64,000 nucleotides of DNA from Pirellula sp. (GTDB lineage Bacteria; Planctomycetota; Planctomycetia; Pirellulales; Pirellulaceae). The stretch spans positions 1 to 64,000 of the forward strand of contig JAJTEK010000018.1 of NCBI GenBank assembly GCA_021299695.1, in the 5' to 3' direction. This document shows, one piece after another, positions 30,258-40,949 of this stretch; positions within the stretch are counted from its first letter, which is position 1; each line of letters begins with the position of its first letter. Below the pieces are notes generated by a model. That model did not search any database. It was given only the letters and a program-made list of their open reading frames with translations, and was not told the origin of the DNA. A program made the translations under genes and the position numbers.

Positions 30258-32422
30258 TGCGATTCGGATACTGGTTACCCGTCTTCGGTGGTTGGCTCAG
30301 GAACGTTCCCGACGAGGCCATGGAGGGGACCTGGGACTACTGCAAGCGGCTTGCGCAACGGAGCGAACAACTCGGTTTCGACTTGAGTTTGATCGCCGAA
30401 TTGAACCTCAACGACATCAAAGGGCCCGATGCCCCCTCGCTCGACGCGTGGTCGACGGCCGCTGCGCTGATGGCCCTGACCGAGCGCATCGAGTGGATGG
30501 TCGCCGTACGCCCCACCTTCCACGCGCCGGCACTGCTGGCCAAACAAGCTGCCAACATCGACCACATCGGAGGAGCGGGGCGACTGAGCCTCAACGTCGT
30601 ATCGAGCTGGTGGCAAGACGAAGCTGAAAAATACGGCGTCGAATTCGAGCAACACGATCGACGCTACCAACGGACTAGCGAATGGCTCGATATCGTCGAT
30701 GCCCTTTGGAGCAAAGACGGAGTGGATTACCAAGGAGAGTTCTATCGGATCAAGCAATCGATACTCCAACCCAAGCCCCTGACGAAGCCAAGACCGACCA
30801 TCTATGCCGGAGGGGAATCCGAATCGGCCAAGGAGTTGATCGCCTCGAAATGCGATGGGTACCTCATGCACGGCGATCCGCCCGAGCGCGTCGCACTGAA
30901 GATCCAGGATATGCGAGCCCGACGCGATCGGCTTGGACTTCCTCCCATGAAATTCGGTGTGGCAGCTTACGCGATCTGCCGAGACACCGAGCAACAAGCC
31001 GCCCAGGAAGTTCGCCGCATCACCGACGTGAAACAATCCGCCTCAGGATACCAAAACTACCAGCAATGGATCGCTGGGACTCAGTTGGAGCGCCAAGTGA
31101 GCCTCGAAGACTACTCGGTGAGCAATCGCGGGCTCAGGGCCGGATTGATCGGTTCGCACCGACAAGTCCAAGACCGAATCGGCGAGTTCCAAACACGCCG
31201 CTGTTGCGTCCTCCATCCTGCCGCTGTAACGAAAATGTCCTCGATCCCCTGGTCGATCTCCGAAGATTCCTTGGACGTCAACTTCTCCGTCCCCCAGCTC
31301 CTGAGGCTCCGTTTTACCCGGGACTGTTTCGGAGCCGACTGGGAAAACCTCTTGCCCCTGTTCCACAGCGACACAGGGCGGGCCCGCATGCAGTGGTGGG
31401 TCGACCAATCGGTCGCCGACGCCCAACCCGAAATCATGCCGAGCATCCATCGCAGGCTCCAAGAGCATCGCTCCGACTTGGAATTGGTTTCGGACATCCA
31501 GCTTATTGCCGGCGGCGAGCAAGTCAAGAACGACACCAAGTGCGTCGATCACATCTTCTCGACCATCGAACGAGACGGGCTCGATCGTCGATCCTACATC
31601 ATGGTTGTCGGCGGTGGGGCGGTGCTCGATGCGGTTGGCTATGCGGCCGGGATCGCCCACCGGGGGATCCGATTGGTCCGATTCCCCACCACGACGTTGG
31701 CCCAAGCCGACTCGGGGGTCGGGGTCAAAAACGCGATCAACGCCTTTGGGAAGAAGAACTGGAAAGGGACGTTCGCCGTTCCCTGGGGAGTGGTCAACGA
31801 TCAAGGGTTGCTTGCCAAACTCCCAGATAGAGACTTCCGAGCTGGCTTTTCCGAGTCGGTCAAAGTTTCGCTCCTGAAGAGTCCTTCGGCGTTCCGCTTT
31901 CTATGCCAACATGCCAAGGATATCGCCGCTAGGGATTGGACGGCTGTGATGCCAGCGATCCGCTCGAGCGTGCTCATGCACTTGCATCACATCACCCACG
32001 GAGGGGATCCCTTCGAAATGCAGGAAGCCCGACCGTTGGACTTTGGCCACTGGTCGGCGCACAAGCTTGAGCAGATCACCCAGTATCGACTTCGACACGG
32101 CGAGGCCGTCTCGATCGGAGTGGCGCTCGATACGCTCTATTCGCATCTACAGTTCGGACTAGACCGACACGATGCCTTGAGTGCCGTGCAAGCGCTGCTC
32201 GATCTGCACCTACCCGTTTACGATTCGGCGTTGGAATCCAATACGGTTTTCGAGGGACTTGAAGAATTTCGACAGCACCTAGGAGGCCGACTGACGCTGA
32301 CGATGCTCAAGAGTCTCGGTCACGTGCAAACCGTCCATGAGGTCAACCAGCAAGTCATGGAGCAAGCGATCGAGTGGCTTGGTGAGATCCACGCCAAGCA
32401 GTACGCCTTGCAACCTTCCTGA
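30254..32422 (+). CDS. Fusion: LLM-class flavin-dependent oxidoreductase (N) + 3-dehydroquinate synthase-like/EboD-like (C)
   Basis: N: SLIAELNLNDIKG, GGAGRLSLNVVSSWWQDEAEKYG; C: SYIMVVGGGAVLDAVGYAAGIAHRGIRLVRFPTTTLAQADSGVGVKNAINAFGKKNWKGTF, HGGDPFEMQEARPLDFGHWSAHKLEQ; one open frame, in-frame ATG at 31235 could start the C-terminal half separately. Confidence 0.8.
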   Translation: MMRFGYWLPVFGGWLRNVPDEAMEGTWDYCKRLAQRSEQLGFDLSLIAELNLNDIKGPDAPSLDAWSTAAALMALTERIEWMVAVRPTFHAPALLAKQAANIDHIGGAGRLSLNVVSSWWQDEAEKYGVEFEQHDRRYQRTSEWLDIVDALWSKDGVDYQGEFYRIKQSILQPKPLTKPRPTIYAGGESESAKELIASKCDGYLMHGDPPERVALKIQDMRARRDRLGLPPMKFGVAAYAICRDTEQQAAQEVRRITDVKQSASGYQNYQQWIAGTQLERQVSLEDYSVSNRGLRAGLIGSHRQVQDRIGEFQTRRCCVLHPAAVTKMSSIPWSISEDSLDVNFSVPQLLRLRFTRDCFGADWENLLPLFHSDTGRARMQWWVDQSVADAQPEIMPSIHRRLQEHRSDLELVSDIQLIAGGEQVKNDTKCVDHIFSTIERDGLDRRSYIMVVGGGAVLDAVGYAAGIAHRGIRLVRFPTTTLAQADSGVGVKNAINAFGKKNWKGTFAVPWGVVNDQGLLAKLPDRDFRAGFSESVKVSLLKSPSAFRFLCQHAKDIAARDWTAVMPAIRSSVLMHLHHITHGGDPFEMQEARPLDFGHWSAHKLEQITQYRLRHGEAVSIGVALDTLYSHLQFGLDRHDALSAVQALLDLHLPVYDSALESNTVFEGLEEFRQHLGGRLTLTMLKSLGHVQTVHEVNQQVMEQAIEWLGEIHAKQYALQPS

Positions 32423-32718
32423 GAACCCGCGCGCTCCGTAGACCGCAAGTCGAAAGACATACCGAGGGCGGCGTCGTTTAAACCCGTGAGCTGACCAGTA
32501 ACGCCTCGTCGGTCCGTAAAATGGGGCTTCGACCCGTTCGTGGATGGATGTAACCCTTATCGAGCGGGGACTGTCCCCGGTTTCTTGTCATTTTCATTGG
32601 AAGAGCAGATCATTCCCCTAGCGCACCTGGAATGAGGTGGCGCAATTTAGCATAGACTGGGTGACGCGGGGACTGCCCCCGGGCGAGGGTTTGGGAATGC
32701 TAACAAAGGAGAGGGTAG

Positions 32719-33486
32719 ATGCGAGGGAAAGTTGCTTTGATTACTGGGTCGACTAGCGGGATCGGTCTAACGATCGCTACCGAACTCGCCCGCCAAGGTG
32801 CTGATGTCCTGCTCCACGGTCTTGGACCCCATGAAGAAGCACTCCATGATCTGAGCCTCCTGGGACCTCGCATCGCTTATCACCCCGCCGATCTGCGTTG
32901 CCCCGATCAAATCCAGGAACTCGTTGAATTCTGCTCGTCCCAACTCGGTCCCATCGATATCCTCGTTAACAATGCAGGAATCCAATTCGTTGCTCCGGTC
33001 GAACAATTCCCGACTCATCAATGGGATGATGTACTCGCCGTGAACCTCTCGGCACCCTTTCATATCACTCGACTCGCCCTGCCTTCCATGCGACTTCGTA
33101 ACTGGGGCCGTATCATAAATATCGCGTCCGTTCACGGTCTTGTCGCTTCCCCTCTAAAATCGGCTTACGTTGCCGCAAAACATGGTCTTGTCGGTTTCAC
33201 CAAAGCTGTCGCCCTCGAAACCGCTTCTACCAACGTCACCGTCAATGCAATCTGCCCAGGCTGGGTCCTAACCCCGCTAGTCCAAAAACAAATCGATGAT
33301 AGGGTTTCTAAAAGGAACATTTCCCCGGCCGATGCTGCTATGGAACTTCTTGTCGAAAAACAACCCTCCCACCAATTTGTCACCCCACAACAAATTGCAG
33401 ATCTCGTTGTCTTCCTCTGCTCTCCTCACGCAACCTCCATCCGCGGTGCCGCTTGGAATATCGATGGCGGTTGGCTCGCTCAATAA
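32719..33486 (+). CDS. SDR-family dehydrogenase (3-hydroxybutyrate dehydrogenase-like)
   Basis: GKVALITGSTSGIGLTIATELARQGADVLLHG; ASVHGLVASPLKSAYVAAKHGLVGFTKAVALETA. Confidence 0.85.
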   Translation: MRGKVALITGSTSGIGLTIATELARQGADVLLHGLGPHEEALHDLSLLGPRIAYHPADLRCPDQIQELVEFCSSQLGPIDILVNNAGIQFVAPVEQFPTHQWDDVLAVNLSAPFHITRLALPSMRLRNWGRIINIASVHGLVASPLKSAYVAAKHGLVGFTKAVALETASTNVTVNAICPGWVLTPLVQKQIDDRVSKRNISPADAAMELLVEKQPSHQFVTPQQIADLVVFLCSPHATSIRGAAWNIDGGWLAQ

Positions 33487-33778
33487 CCCTCATCGCTCGC
33501 GGACAGTCCCCGGTTTCTTGCTAGCAACCCGTGAGCCAACCAGCGCAAGCGAGCTGGGCGATTTAACCAATCCCGCCAGGAAGCTGCGTCTGGGCTTTGA
33601 TCAGACCAGCAACGCCTCGTCGGCCCGTAAATGGGGCTCCGACCCGTTTGTGGATAAACGCGATAGAAACGTCACGTACACGCACGGCCTCGGAGGGCCA
33701 TGCTACGGTTGGAAAAAAATACGTGGCCCTAATCGCGCGGGGACTGTTCCCGGTTGCTTGCCAAGCGATTTCCAAAGA

Positions 33779-34555
33779 CTAAGCCAATTTCGAAAAATTG
33801 AAGTGGATCGTTAAAAGCCCTTTTTCTAGATAAGGCTTCGTTACACACAGTTCAAAATCGCCCGATCTTGGATGCGAAACGACGTCGGCAAATATTCGCT
33901 CTCCAATATGGCTACCATTGATTACGATTGATTTCGCAATTGCTCGAAGGCAATGCTCTAGGCTCTCCCCTTCAATCTTAGCGGTGAAATCAACTGCAAG
34001 CGTTGGATGCTCTTTCAAGACAAGGCAGACATCGACTGTTGAACCTTGGGGTAATTTATAGTTTTTAGGGATACGAGCAGAAAGTACAAACCCTTTTTCA
34101 TGGCCCCCCAGCGATGCGTTCTCAGGTGCCGTCCTTTGCAATTCGGCCCCAAAAGTATTCGGAGATGCCTTCGTGAGCTTAAAATTCACGCCGGCACATG
34201 CAATCGGAGCTCCATTGCGAAAAATCGCTGTTTCAGAGAACCGCAGGGCGGTACTGTCGGAAGATATGCGATCGTTGTAATAGTTTGATCCCGCTCCTGG
34301 CCACATCATTACGTCGCCCTCTTTGACCATGGCGACTGGATCGATCCGAACCTTTAATTCGGTTGAAGTCGCTCCTTCCTGCGCGCGTCCGCAGGCTCCG
34401 AGATTGCCAAGTACAACACAGTTATTCCTGACATACTTTGAAAAACCTGTCCCCTTGAGAGTTACGATTGTACCCTCATGACCCTCGACTGGAGAAACTG
34501 ATGTTATCACCGTCGCTTGATCGACGATATACAAACCATGGTCATCCGTTTTCAT
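33779..34555 (-). CDS. IPT/TIG-domain hypothetical protein
   Basis: ITSVSPVEGHEGTIVTLKGTGFSKYVRNNCVVLG; start set at MKTDDHGLYIVDQ. Confidence 0.55.
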   Translation of the reverse strand: MKTDDHGLYIVDQATVITSVSPVEGHEGTIVTLKGTGFSKYVRNNCVVLGNLGACGRAQEGATSTELKVRIDPVAMVKEGDVMMWPGAGSNYYNDRISSDSTALRFSETAIFRNGAPIACAGVNFKLTKASPNTFGAELQRTAPENASLGGHEKGFVLSARIPKNYKLPQGSTVDVCLVLKEHPTLAVDFTAKIEGESLEHCLRAIAKSIVINGSHIGERIFADVVSHPRSGDFELCVTKPYLEKGLLTIHFNFSKLA

Positions 34556-35703
34556 CGCCAAATTCCTTAACTTCGAGTTACATAGCGAGTTGCCAGCCAC
34601 ATCGCAGTGTGGATGGGTTACTGAGCAACCACGTTGAAAAAAGCTTACACCAGCAAGAGAAGCATTTAAAACCCCGAGTATTTCCAGCGAGATCGCCCGC
34701 TGAGTACGACGACCAATACTTGCATAATGACTTGAATGCGACAACTCTCATTTGTAGGGAAATGGGGTCTAAGTCATTGAAATGGCGGAAAGAACCACCC
34801 TTTTCTCGACCATATCTCATGGCCCTCTGTACGATACCATTGGCTAATTGCTATCGGACAAGACTAAATCTTGTATCGTGGTAACTTCAACCAATTGAAA
34901 ATCCCTTTTGGTTCGATGTACGCTCGTAACCGTCCACAGATCGGTTCGTGGGTTTTAGCGAACTGACCTATAGACAACGACAAGCATTTTCCTGCCAAAT
35001 GCATGGATGAACATTACGCTATTGCGCGGGGACTGCCGCCGGTTTCTTGCCATCGCGCGGGGACTGTCCCCGGTTTCTTGCCTTTTGCCCCAACGGGGCG
35101 CAAGGTGAAAGCCCAGGGCAACGCCCTGTGGGCTCGAACGTTGAAATAGAGCCCCGCCCTGAAGGGGCGGGACTCAACGGCGCGGAAATCCATGCGTCGT
35201 CTTACCCAGGGCGGCGCTTCGCTTTGCCCTGGGCTATCTCATTTTGCCCCGTTGGGGCGGGGAAACAAAAAACCCCCACCGCGCGGGGACTTTCCCCGGC
35301 TTCTTGTCCCCGGGTGCTTGTTCAAGATGTGATATATTGTCCTTTCTGGCCAATTCAGGCTTGCCAAATGCGATTTTTAGTTATACTTTAGTTATATCGA
35401 GCCGATGGAAGAATTGCAACACACTGACCTTCCGCCTCGGCAAGATGTGCGGATCTGCTTGCCGGCGTTCCGGGATGCCCACGTGATTTTCCCCAGGTTG
35501 TCTGGCCGAGCAAGACTACGTCGGCAGGTACTGAAACTGCAGTGGTGGACAACCCCTTTGGATTACCATGAGCACAACATCAACGACAGACACACTTCGC
35601 GAGAATTCGAATACCGCGATCCTGAGGCTTATTCTTTCTTTGCGCGTGGAATACTCTGCTTGACCAGTTCCACTTACTGCCCGATGACGAAGGTCGTTAC
35701 GGG

Positions 35704-36144
35704 ATGGATCTGGCTCGATCAGAGGCAGGAGCCGCCGAGCGTTTTCCAACGCTTGCAAGAGAAGTCGAACAGATGGATTCCCAAGAAGCGTTGTTTTCGG
35801 ATCGGCTTCGTCAGATCATGAAAGACAAAAACATCACTCAACAACAACTGGCTGAGCGTATCGAATGCTCCCAGCCTGCGATTTCTCAAATGCTCAATCG
35901 AAAGTGTCGCCCTCAAAGAAAAACGCTAGACAAGATCGCGTCAGCACTCAGTGTCGACGTGCTTGAACTTTGGCCTGACTTGGAGATTATTCATTACATG
36001 GATGAGATTGCAGCAGCAGAATCAGACGGCTATGTCATGAGCGAATCCGAGGCACGCGGACTTCGCGGCAATAGCCAGCCACGTTCGAGTATCCGAGGCA
36101 AGCCTCTGAGATCACGAAAGGATCTCAAGACCAACGATGGATGA
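35704..36144 (+). CDS. XRE-family helix-turn-helix protein
   Basis: DRLRQIMKDKNITQQQLAERIECSQPAISQMLNRKCRPQRKTLDKIASALSVDVLELWP; an internal start at 35773 is possible. Confidence 0.75.
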   Translation: MDLARSEAGAAERFPTLAREVEQMDSQEALFSDRLRQIMKDKNITQQQLAERIECSQPAISQMLNRKCRPQRKTLDKIASALSVDVLELWPDLEIIHYMDEIAAAESDGYVMSESEARGLRGNSQPRSSIRGKPLRSRKDLKTNDG

Positions 36145-36676
36145 GTTTGAGCTTTTCGCCGACGAATTCACCGAAGCCGACCAAGAAGACTTGGTCGGCT
36201 TTTCTTGTGGGGATAGCACTTCGGGGCGTTTATGTACGGAATGGATTTCCGGTTCTGGTGTCCTGGATTCTTTGAAACGAAAAACGAAAGTTTGGATTTA
36301 CCGGAATCAAACGGAAAATGTCGTTGGCTACAGCTCAGTGGGATTCGTGAAATGGCACTGGCCATTACCGGACGGAGCCTACACGACGGTGCTGTATATC
36401 CCAATGATTGGAATTGACCAGAGGTACCATGGGCAGCCACCGGAGAAAGAATGGCGGTACTCGCATCAGATCATGAATCACTTGATATCGAGTTGCCATC
36501 GAATGAATGGTGAACGCAAGCAAGAACTCAAGCAACCTGTTGAGTGGCTGACCTTAAAGGTATTGCCCGACAATGCCGGCGCAATTCGGTTATACAACCA
36601 ATTCGGCTTTGAACTCATTGGGAACATCGAACAAAAACATGGACTTCGAGTGATGAAGCATCGTTTGGCCGAGTAG
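36137..36676 (+). CDS. GNAT-family acetyltransferase
   Basis: IPMIGIDQRYHGQPPEKEWRYSHQIMNHLIS...LTLKVLPDNAGAIRLYNQFGFELIG; overlaps the XRE gene by 8 bp. Confidence 0.75.
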   Translation: MDEFELFADEFTEADQEDLVGFSCGDSTSGRLCTEWISGSGVLDSLKRKTKVWIYRNQTENVVGYSSVGFVKWHWPLPDGAYTTVLYIPMIGIDQRYHGQPPEKEWRYSHQIMNHLISSCHRMNGERKQELKQPVEWLTLKVLPDNAGAIRLYNQFGFELIGNIEQKHGLRVMKHRLAE

Positions 36677-37101
36677 TCAGTCGCAGTGGTTATCGATACG
36701 TCTCCGGACGATTCGTTCCCTTTTGAAGGCATGTCCTCTACCTTTTTATAGGCCTTGGACCCGGTGAGCGCATTTGCAACTTTTGAATTCTCCGACCCGT
36801 TTGTGGATGGACGCCACGCTATCGCGCGGGGACTGTCTCTGGTTTCTTGCTAATATTCGCTAATTGCGATCCCTGATATTCGCTTGGCACCCCTTCGCCC
36901 CCGGGGTTTTGGCCGGGGGAGAAAGGGGCGGGGGGGATGAGGGGGCCGACCGCGCGTAAGGCTGTTTGGCTCTTCACCTAAAGCCTAACGCCTGCTCGGA
37001 TTGGGTCCGACCGCGCATCAGGGCTGTTTCGCCCGCGCGCGGGGACTGCCCCCGGGTTTTTTCCAGCCGCCTGCGGCGGGCGCGTTGGGTTTTGGACAGT
37101 G

Positions 37102-37218
37102 TTGACTGGATTGACCGTGTTGACTGGATTGACGGCGGACGTTGTTGACCTCGTTGACAGTGTCCACTCTGTCCGCTCTCAACACAGTCAATCCAGTCAA
37201 CACCGTCAATCCAGTCAA
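37102..37218. repeat. 32-bp inverted repeat (one mismatch), 53-bp spacer
   Basis: ttgactggattgaccgtgttgactggattgac (37102-37133) versus gtcaatccagtcaacaccgtcaatccagtcaa (37187-37218). Confidence 0.95.
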
Positions 37219-38786
37219 AAAAGCCTCCGCCCTCAGGCGGCGTGGCTGTTTGCCCTGTGGGTTCGAACGTCGCAATAGAGTCCCGCCCTGAAGAGGCGGA
37301 ACTCAACGGCGCGGAAATCCATTCGCGGACGAACCCAGGGCGGCGCTTCGCTTTGCCCTGGGCTATTTCATTTTGCCCCTTTGGGGCGGGGAAATGAAAA
37401 AACCCCGGGGGCGGTCCGTCTCATCATCACGTTATGGAATGTATTTCGGCGATTTCGTTTAACCCGTAGCCAACGGCGTAGGACTTAACCAAGTCCCCCA
37501 GGACGCTGCGTTTGGGCTTTGATCTGACCAGCAACGCCTCATCGGCCCGTAAAATGGGGCTTCGACCCGTTTGTGGATAAGCGCGATCGATTCGTCATCT
37601 ACACGCACGGCCTCGGAGGGCCATGCTACGGTTGGTGCCTCGTCGGCCCGTAAAATGGGGCTCCGACCTGTTTGTGGATGAACGCTACGCTATCGCGCGG
37701 GGACTGTCCCCGGTTGCTTGCCTTTTGCCCCAACGGGGCGCAAGGTGATAGCCCAGGGCAACGCCCTGTGGGTTCGAACGTCGAAATAGAGTCCCGCCCT
37801 GAAGGGGCGGAACTCAACGGCGCGGAAATCCATGCGTCGACTAACCCAGGGGGGCGCTTCGCTTTGCCCTGGGCTATCTCATTTTGCCCCTTTGGGGCGG
37901 GGAAGCAAAAAAAACCCCACCGCGCGGGGACTGTCCCCGGTTGCCCGTCGTCCCGCTCCGGCCGCAACCCGCATCGGGATTCCGGAGGGATCCAATCCAT
38001 TAGCCAGAGGTAGTCGAATCGCCACCCCCGGTGGATGACGTAGAGAGCCGCAAAATGGGCTTTCACGACAGGGCAGAACCGCTCAACACGTTCGATTTCG
38101 CGATCGAATCGGCCGTCAGCGACGGAAACAAAGCAAGCATTCCGCCAGCCTACGGGGGGGGACTGTCCCCGGTTTCTTGTCAAAAACGCGGGGACTGTCC
38201 CCGGGTACTCAGTTAAACCCGTGAGCCAACCAGCGCCAGCGGTTGGGCGATTTAACCAAGCCCGCCAGGAAACTGCGTTTGGGCTTTGATCTGACCAGCA
38301 ACGCCTCGTCGGCCCGTACAATGGGGCTCCGACCCGTTTGTGGGTAAGCGCGATCGATTCGTCACGTACACGCACAGCCTCGGACGGCCATGCTACGGTT
38401 GGAAAAAAGCCGCCGACGTACCTAGGGCGGCGCTTCGCTTTGCCCTGGGCTATCTCATTTTGCCCCTTTGGGGCGGAGAAATGAAAAAAACCTCATCGCG
38501 CGGGGACTTTCCCCGGTTTCTTGTCAACCCACTAAGATTTCCTATTCCCTTGATTGCTAGCTATAGATTCTGCTGCAATCTCTGTAACTTGCCACGATTC
38601 AGGGTATTTCGTTCGGTTCATGGCCCCGCCCCTTGATTTTGCATGGATCGCGACCGATACTCTTTCCAACACACTCGCCGCACCCCTCGCCGAAAGAGCC
38701 CTAAGCTCTTTGGATGACGTGCATCAAGGGCGAGTTATTTTTTTGCACTCTTCCTATTTGCGATTGGTGAATGAGGAGAAACTTCT

Positions 38787-39686
38787 ATGCGCCAGCCATA
38801 CTGTAAAGGTTGGCTGTCCTATTCCGACCAAGTCCAGCTCCTACAGCATCGCGGGCTGGTTGTGTCGGACCTTCGCAAAGCAGAGCAGTTTTTATCTCAC
38901 CTCAACTACTATCGATTTAGCGGGTATTGCTTAGCGTTCGAATCGCAACGTCATACTTTTGTAGCGGGGACGACATTCGAGCAGATCGTCGACGCTTATC
39001 AATTTGATCTTGGATTGCGAGACTTAGTTACCGAAGCTTTGGAAATCATCGAAGTTGATTTGCGAGCTGCGATAGCTTACTTTTTCGGTCAGCGGTATGG
39101 CGCATTCGGTCATACTGTTGCGTCAAATTTCCATATAGGATTTGGGCACACGGACTGGTTGCTTCGACTCCAGGAAGAGGCGCATCGATCGAGCGAACTT
39201 TTCGTTACCCACTTTCAGCGGGCATACATCGAATTCCCGGACCTCCCTGTTTGGATGGTGACGGAGGTGATGTCGTTTGGCGGCTTATCGAAGATGTTTA
39301 TGGGAATGAGTCGCCCCGATCAAAAAGTGATTTCAAATCGCTACAGTTTACAGCCGATCATCCTTCAAAGTTGGATGCACCATTTTGTCTACGTACGAAA
39401 TCTCTGTGCACACCATTCACGGCTTTGGGATCGCGTTTGGGCAATCAAGCCGACACTGCCATACGGCAAAGATTGGGCTGTACCAAACTTGCGCAGCAAC
39501 CGACATCTGCTTGCAACATTGATGCTTCTCAGGTATTGGCTAAAGCGAATTCCGGCTGCCAATCGTTTTGCGTCGAACTGGAAGATTCGGGTGGAGGAAC
39601 ATTTGCAATCGCCACCGGCTGTCGCATCCCCCGACACTCGAATGGGACTAACGCAATCTTGGATGTCGAATCCGATTTGGAAGTAA
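38787..39686 (+). CDS. Abi_2 (AbiD/AbiF-like) abortive-infection family protein
   Basis: LSHLNYYRFSGYCLAF; YQFDLGLRDLVTEALEIIEVDLRAAIAY; HEPN-like VRNLCAHHSRLWDRVW. Confidence 0.85.
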   Translation: MRQPYCKGWLSYSDQVQLLQHRGLVVSDLRKAEQFLSHLNYYRFSGYCLAFESQRHTFVAGTTFEQIVDAYQFDLGLRDLVTEALEIIEVDLRAAIAYFFGQRYGAFGHTVASNFHIGFGHTDWLLRLQEEAHRSSELFVTHFQRAYIEFPDLPVWMVTEVMSFGGLSKMFMGMSRPDQKVISNRYSLQPIILQSWMHHFVYVRNLCAHHSRLWDRVWAIKPTLPYGKDWAVPNLRSNRHLLATLMLLRYWLKRIPAANRFASNWKIRVEEHLQSPPAVASPDTRMGLTQSWMSNPIWK

Positions 39687-40411
39687 AGGACCATTGTGTT
39701 GCCATTTCGAAATGAATTGGCAGACTGGATTAGTCAAACTCCAAGTTTCACCGCGCGAGGTCTGTCCCCGGTTTCGTGCCAGCAACCGGTGAGCCAACCA
39801 GCGCCAGCGGTTGGGCGATTTAACCAAGCCCGCCAGGAAGCTGCGTCTGGGCTTTGATCAGACCAGCAACGCCTCGTCGGCCCGTAAATGGGGCTTCGAC
39901 CTGTTTGTGGATAAACGCGATTGATTCGTCATCTACACGCACGGCCTCGGAGGGCCATGCTACGGTTGGAAAAAACCCCGTGACAGTCCATCGTCGTATT
40001 GATGACCTTATCGCGCGGGGACTGTCCCTGGTTTCTTGCCTTTTGCCCCAACGGGGCGCAAGGTGATAGCCCAGGGCAACGCCCTGTGGGTTCGAACGTC
40101 GAAATAGACTCCCGCCCTGAAGGGGCGGAACTCAACGGCGCGGAAATCCATGCGTCGACTAACCCAGGGGGGCGCTTCGCTTTGCCCTGGGCTATCTCAT
40201 TTTGCCCCTTTGGGGCGGGGAAACAAAAAAACCCCACCGCGCGGGTACTGTCCCCCGTTTCTTGCCAACAGGGGGGAGGTAGTGGATGTGATCGTTACGA
40301 GGGATCATGCCTATCTACCCTGCTTACCTAGGGCAAATCAAGTGACTTTTTGGCTAGACCGGCTTAGAATGTCATCTGGGAAGTTTCTCGATCGAAACCA
40401 GGAGTTCTGGG

Positions 40412-40654
40412 GTGGTTATCAAAGGCACAGTTCACAACGGAATGATTCGCTTTGAAAACTCTGAACTGCCAGAGGGAACTCAAGTCCTAATCACACCCGT
40501 GCAAATTCCGATCGCGAAGGCTGTGAAAGAGGACAGTTTGGAACAGCTCAAGCGGGAGGTTCACCGCATTGCCTCTTTGGCTTCCGAGAGTGACACTGAT
40601 GATAGTTTTTCAGGTGCCGATCACGACAAGCTCCTCTATGGGGGGGGAGTATGA
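40412..40654 (+). CDS. Antitoxin-like protein (AF2212/DUF104-like)
   Basis: MVIKGTVHNGMIRFENSELPEGTQVLITP; overlaps the downstream PIN ORF by 4 bp. Confidence 0.65.
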   Translation: MVIKGTVHNGMIRFENSELPEGTQVLITPVQIPIAKAVKEDSLEQLKREVHRIASLASESDTDDSFSGADHDKLLYGGGV

Positions 40655-40949
40655 TCTTTGTTGACACCGGAGTATGGTACTCGCTTCTTGTACCTAAAGA
40701 TCCGAGCCACCAAAAGACAGCGAAGTGGTTTGACGCGGTCGCGCAACCGATAGTTACAAGCGACTATGTCGTTGACGAGACCTTGACTCTTCTGTTGATG
40801 CGAGGCGAGCGTTCCAAAAACTCTCATCAGCCGGATTGAGTTTTACCGACTGCACTTCGCATGTGGTCGCAGACGACTTAGGGATAAGAACGATTGCGTC
40901 ATTTGATCACCACTTTCAGACCACCGCACGTTTCCAATTGGTTCCCTAG
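40651..40949 (+). pseudogene. PIN-domain toxin, disrupted by an apparent internal deletion/frameshift
   Basis: Frame 1: MIFVDTGVWYSLLVPKDPSHQKTAKWFDAVAQPIVTSDYVVDETLTLLLMRGE; shifted frame from 40809: AFQKLSSAGLSFTDCTSHVVADDLGIRTIASFDHHFQTTARFQLVP*. Confidence 0.75.

Noticed and set aside
33296-33814. ORFs with [20 protein letters not shown] / SVDKRDRNVTYTHGLGGPCYGWKK
   Set aside because: Encoded by the C repeat or antisense to the SDR gene; no independent coding evidence
35047-35391. ORFs reading FLAFCPNGAQGESPGQRPVGSNVEIEPRPEG... (also 37672-38013, 39999-40331, 41371-41598)
   Set aside because: They are translations of the B repeat, recur with the repeat and are open because of its composition; not credible genes
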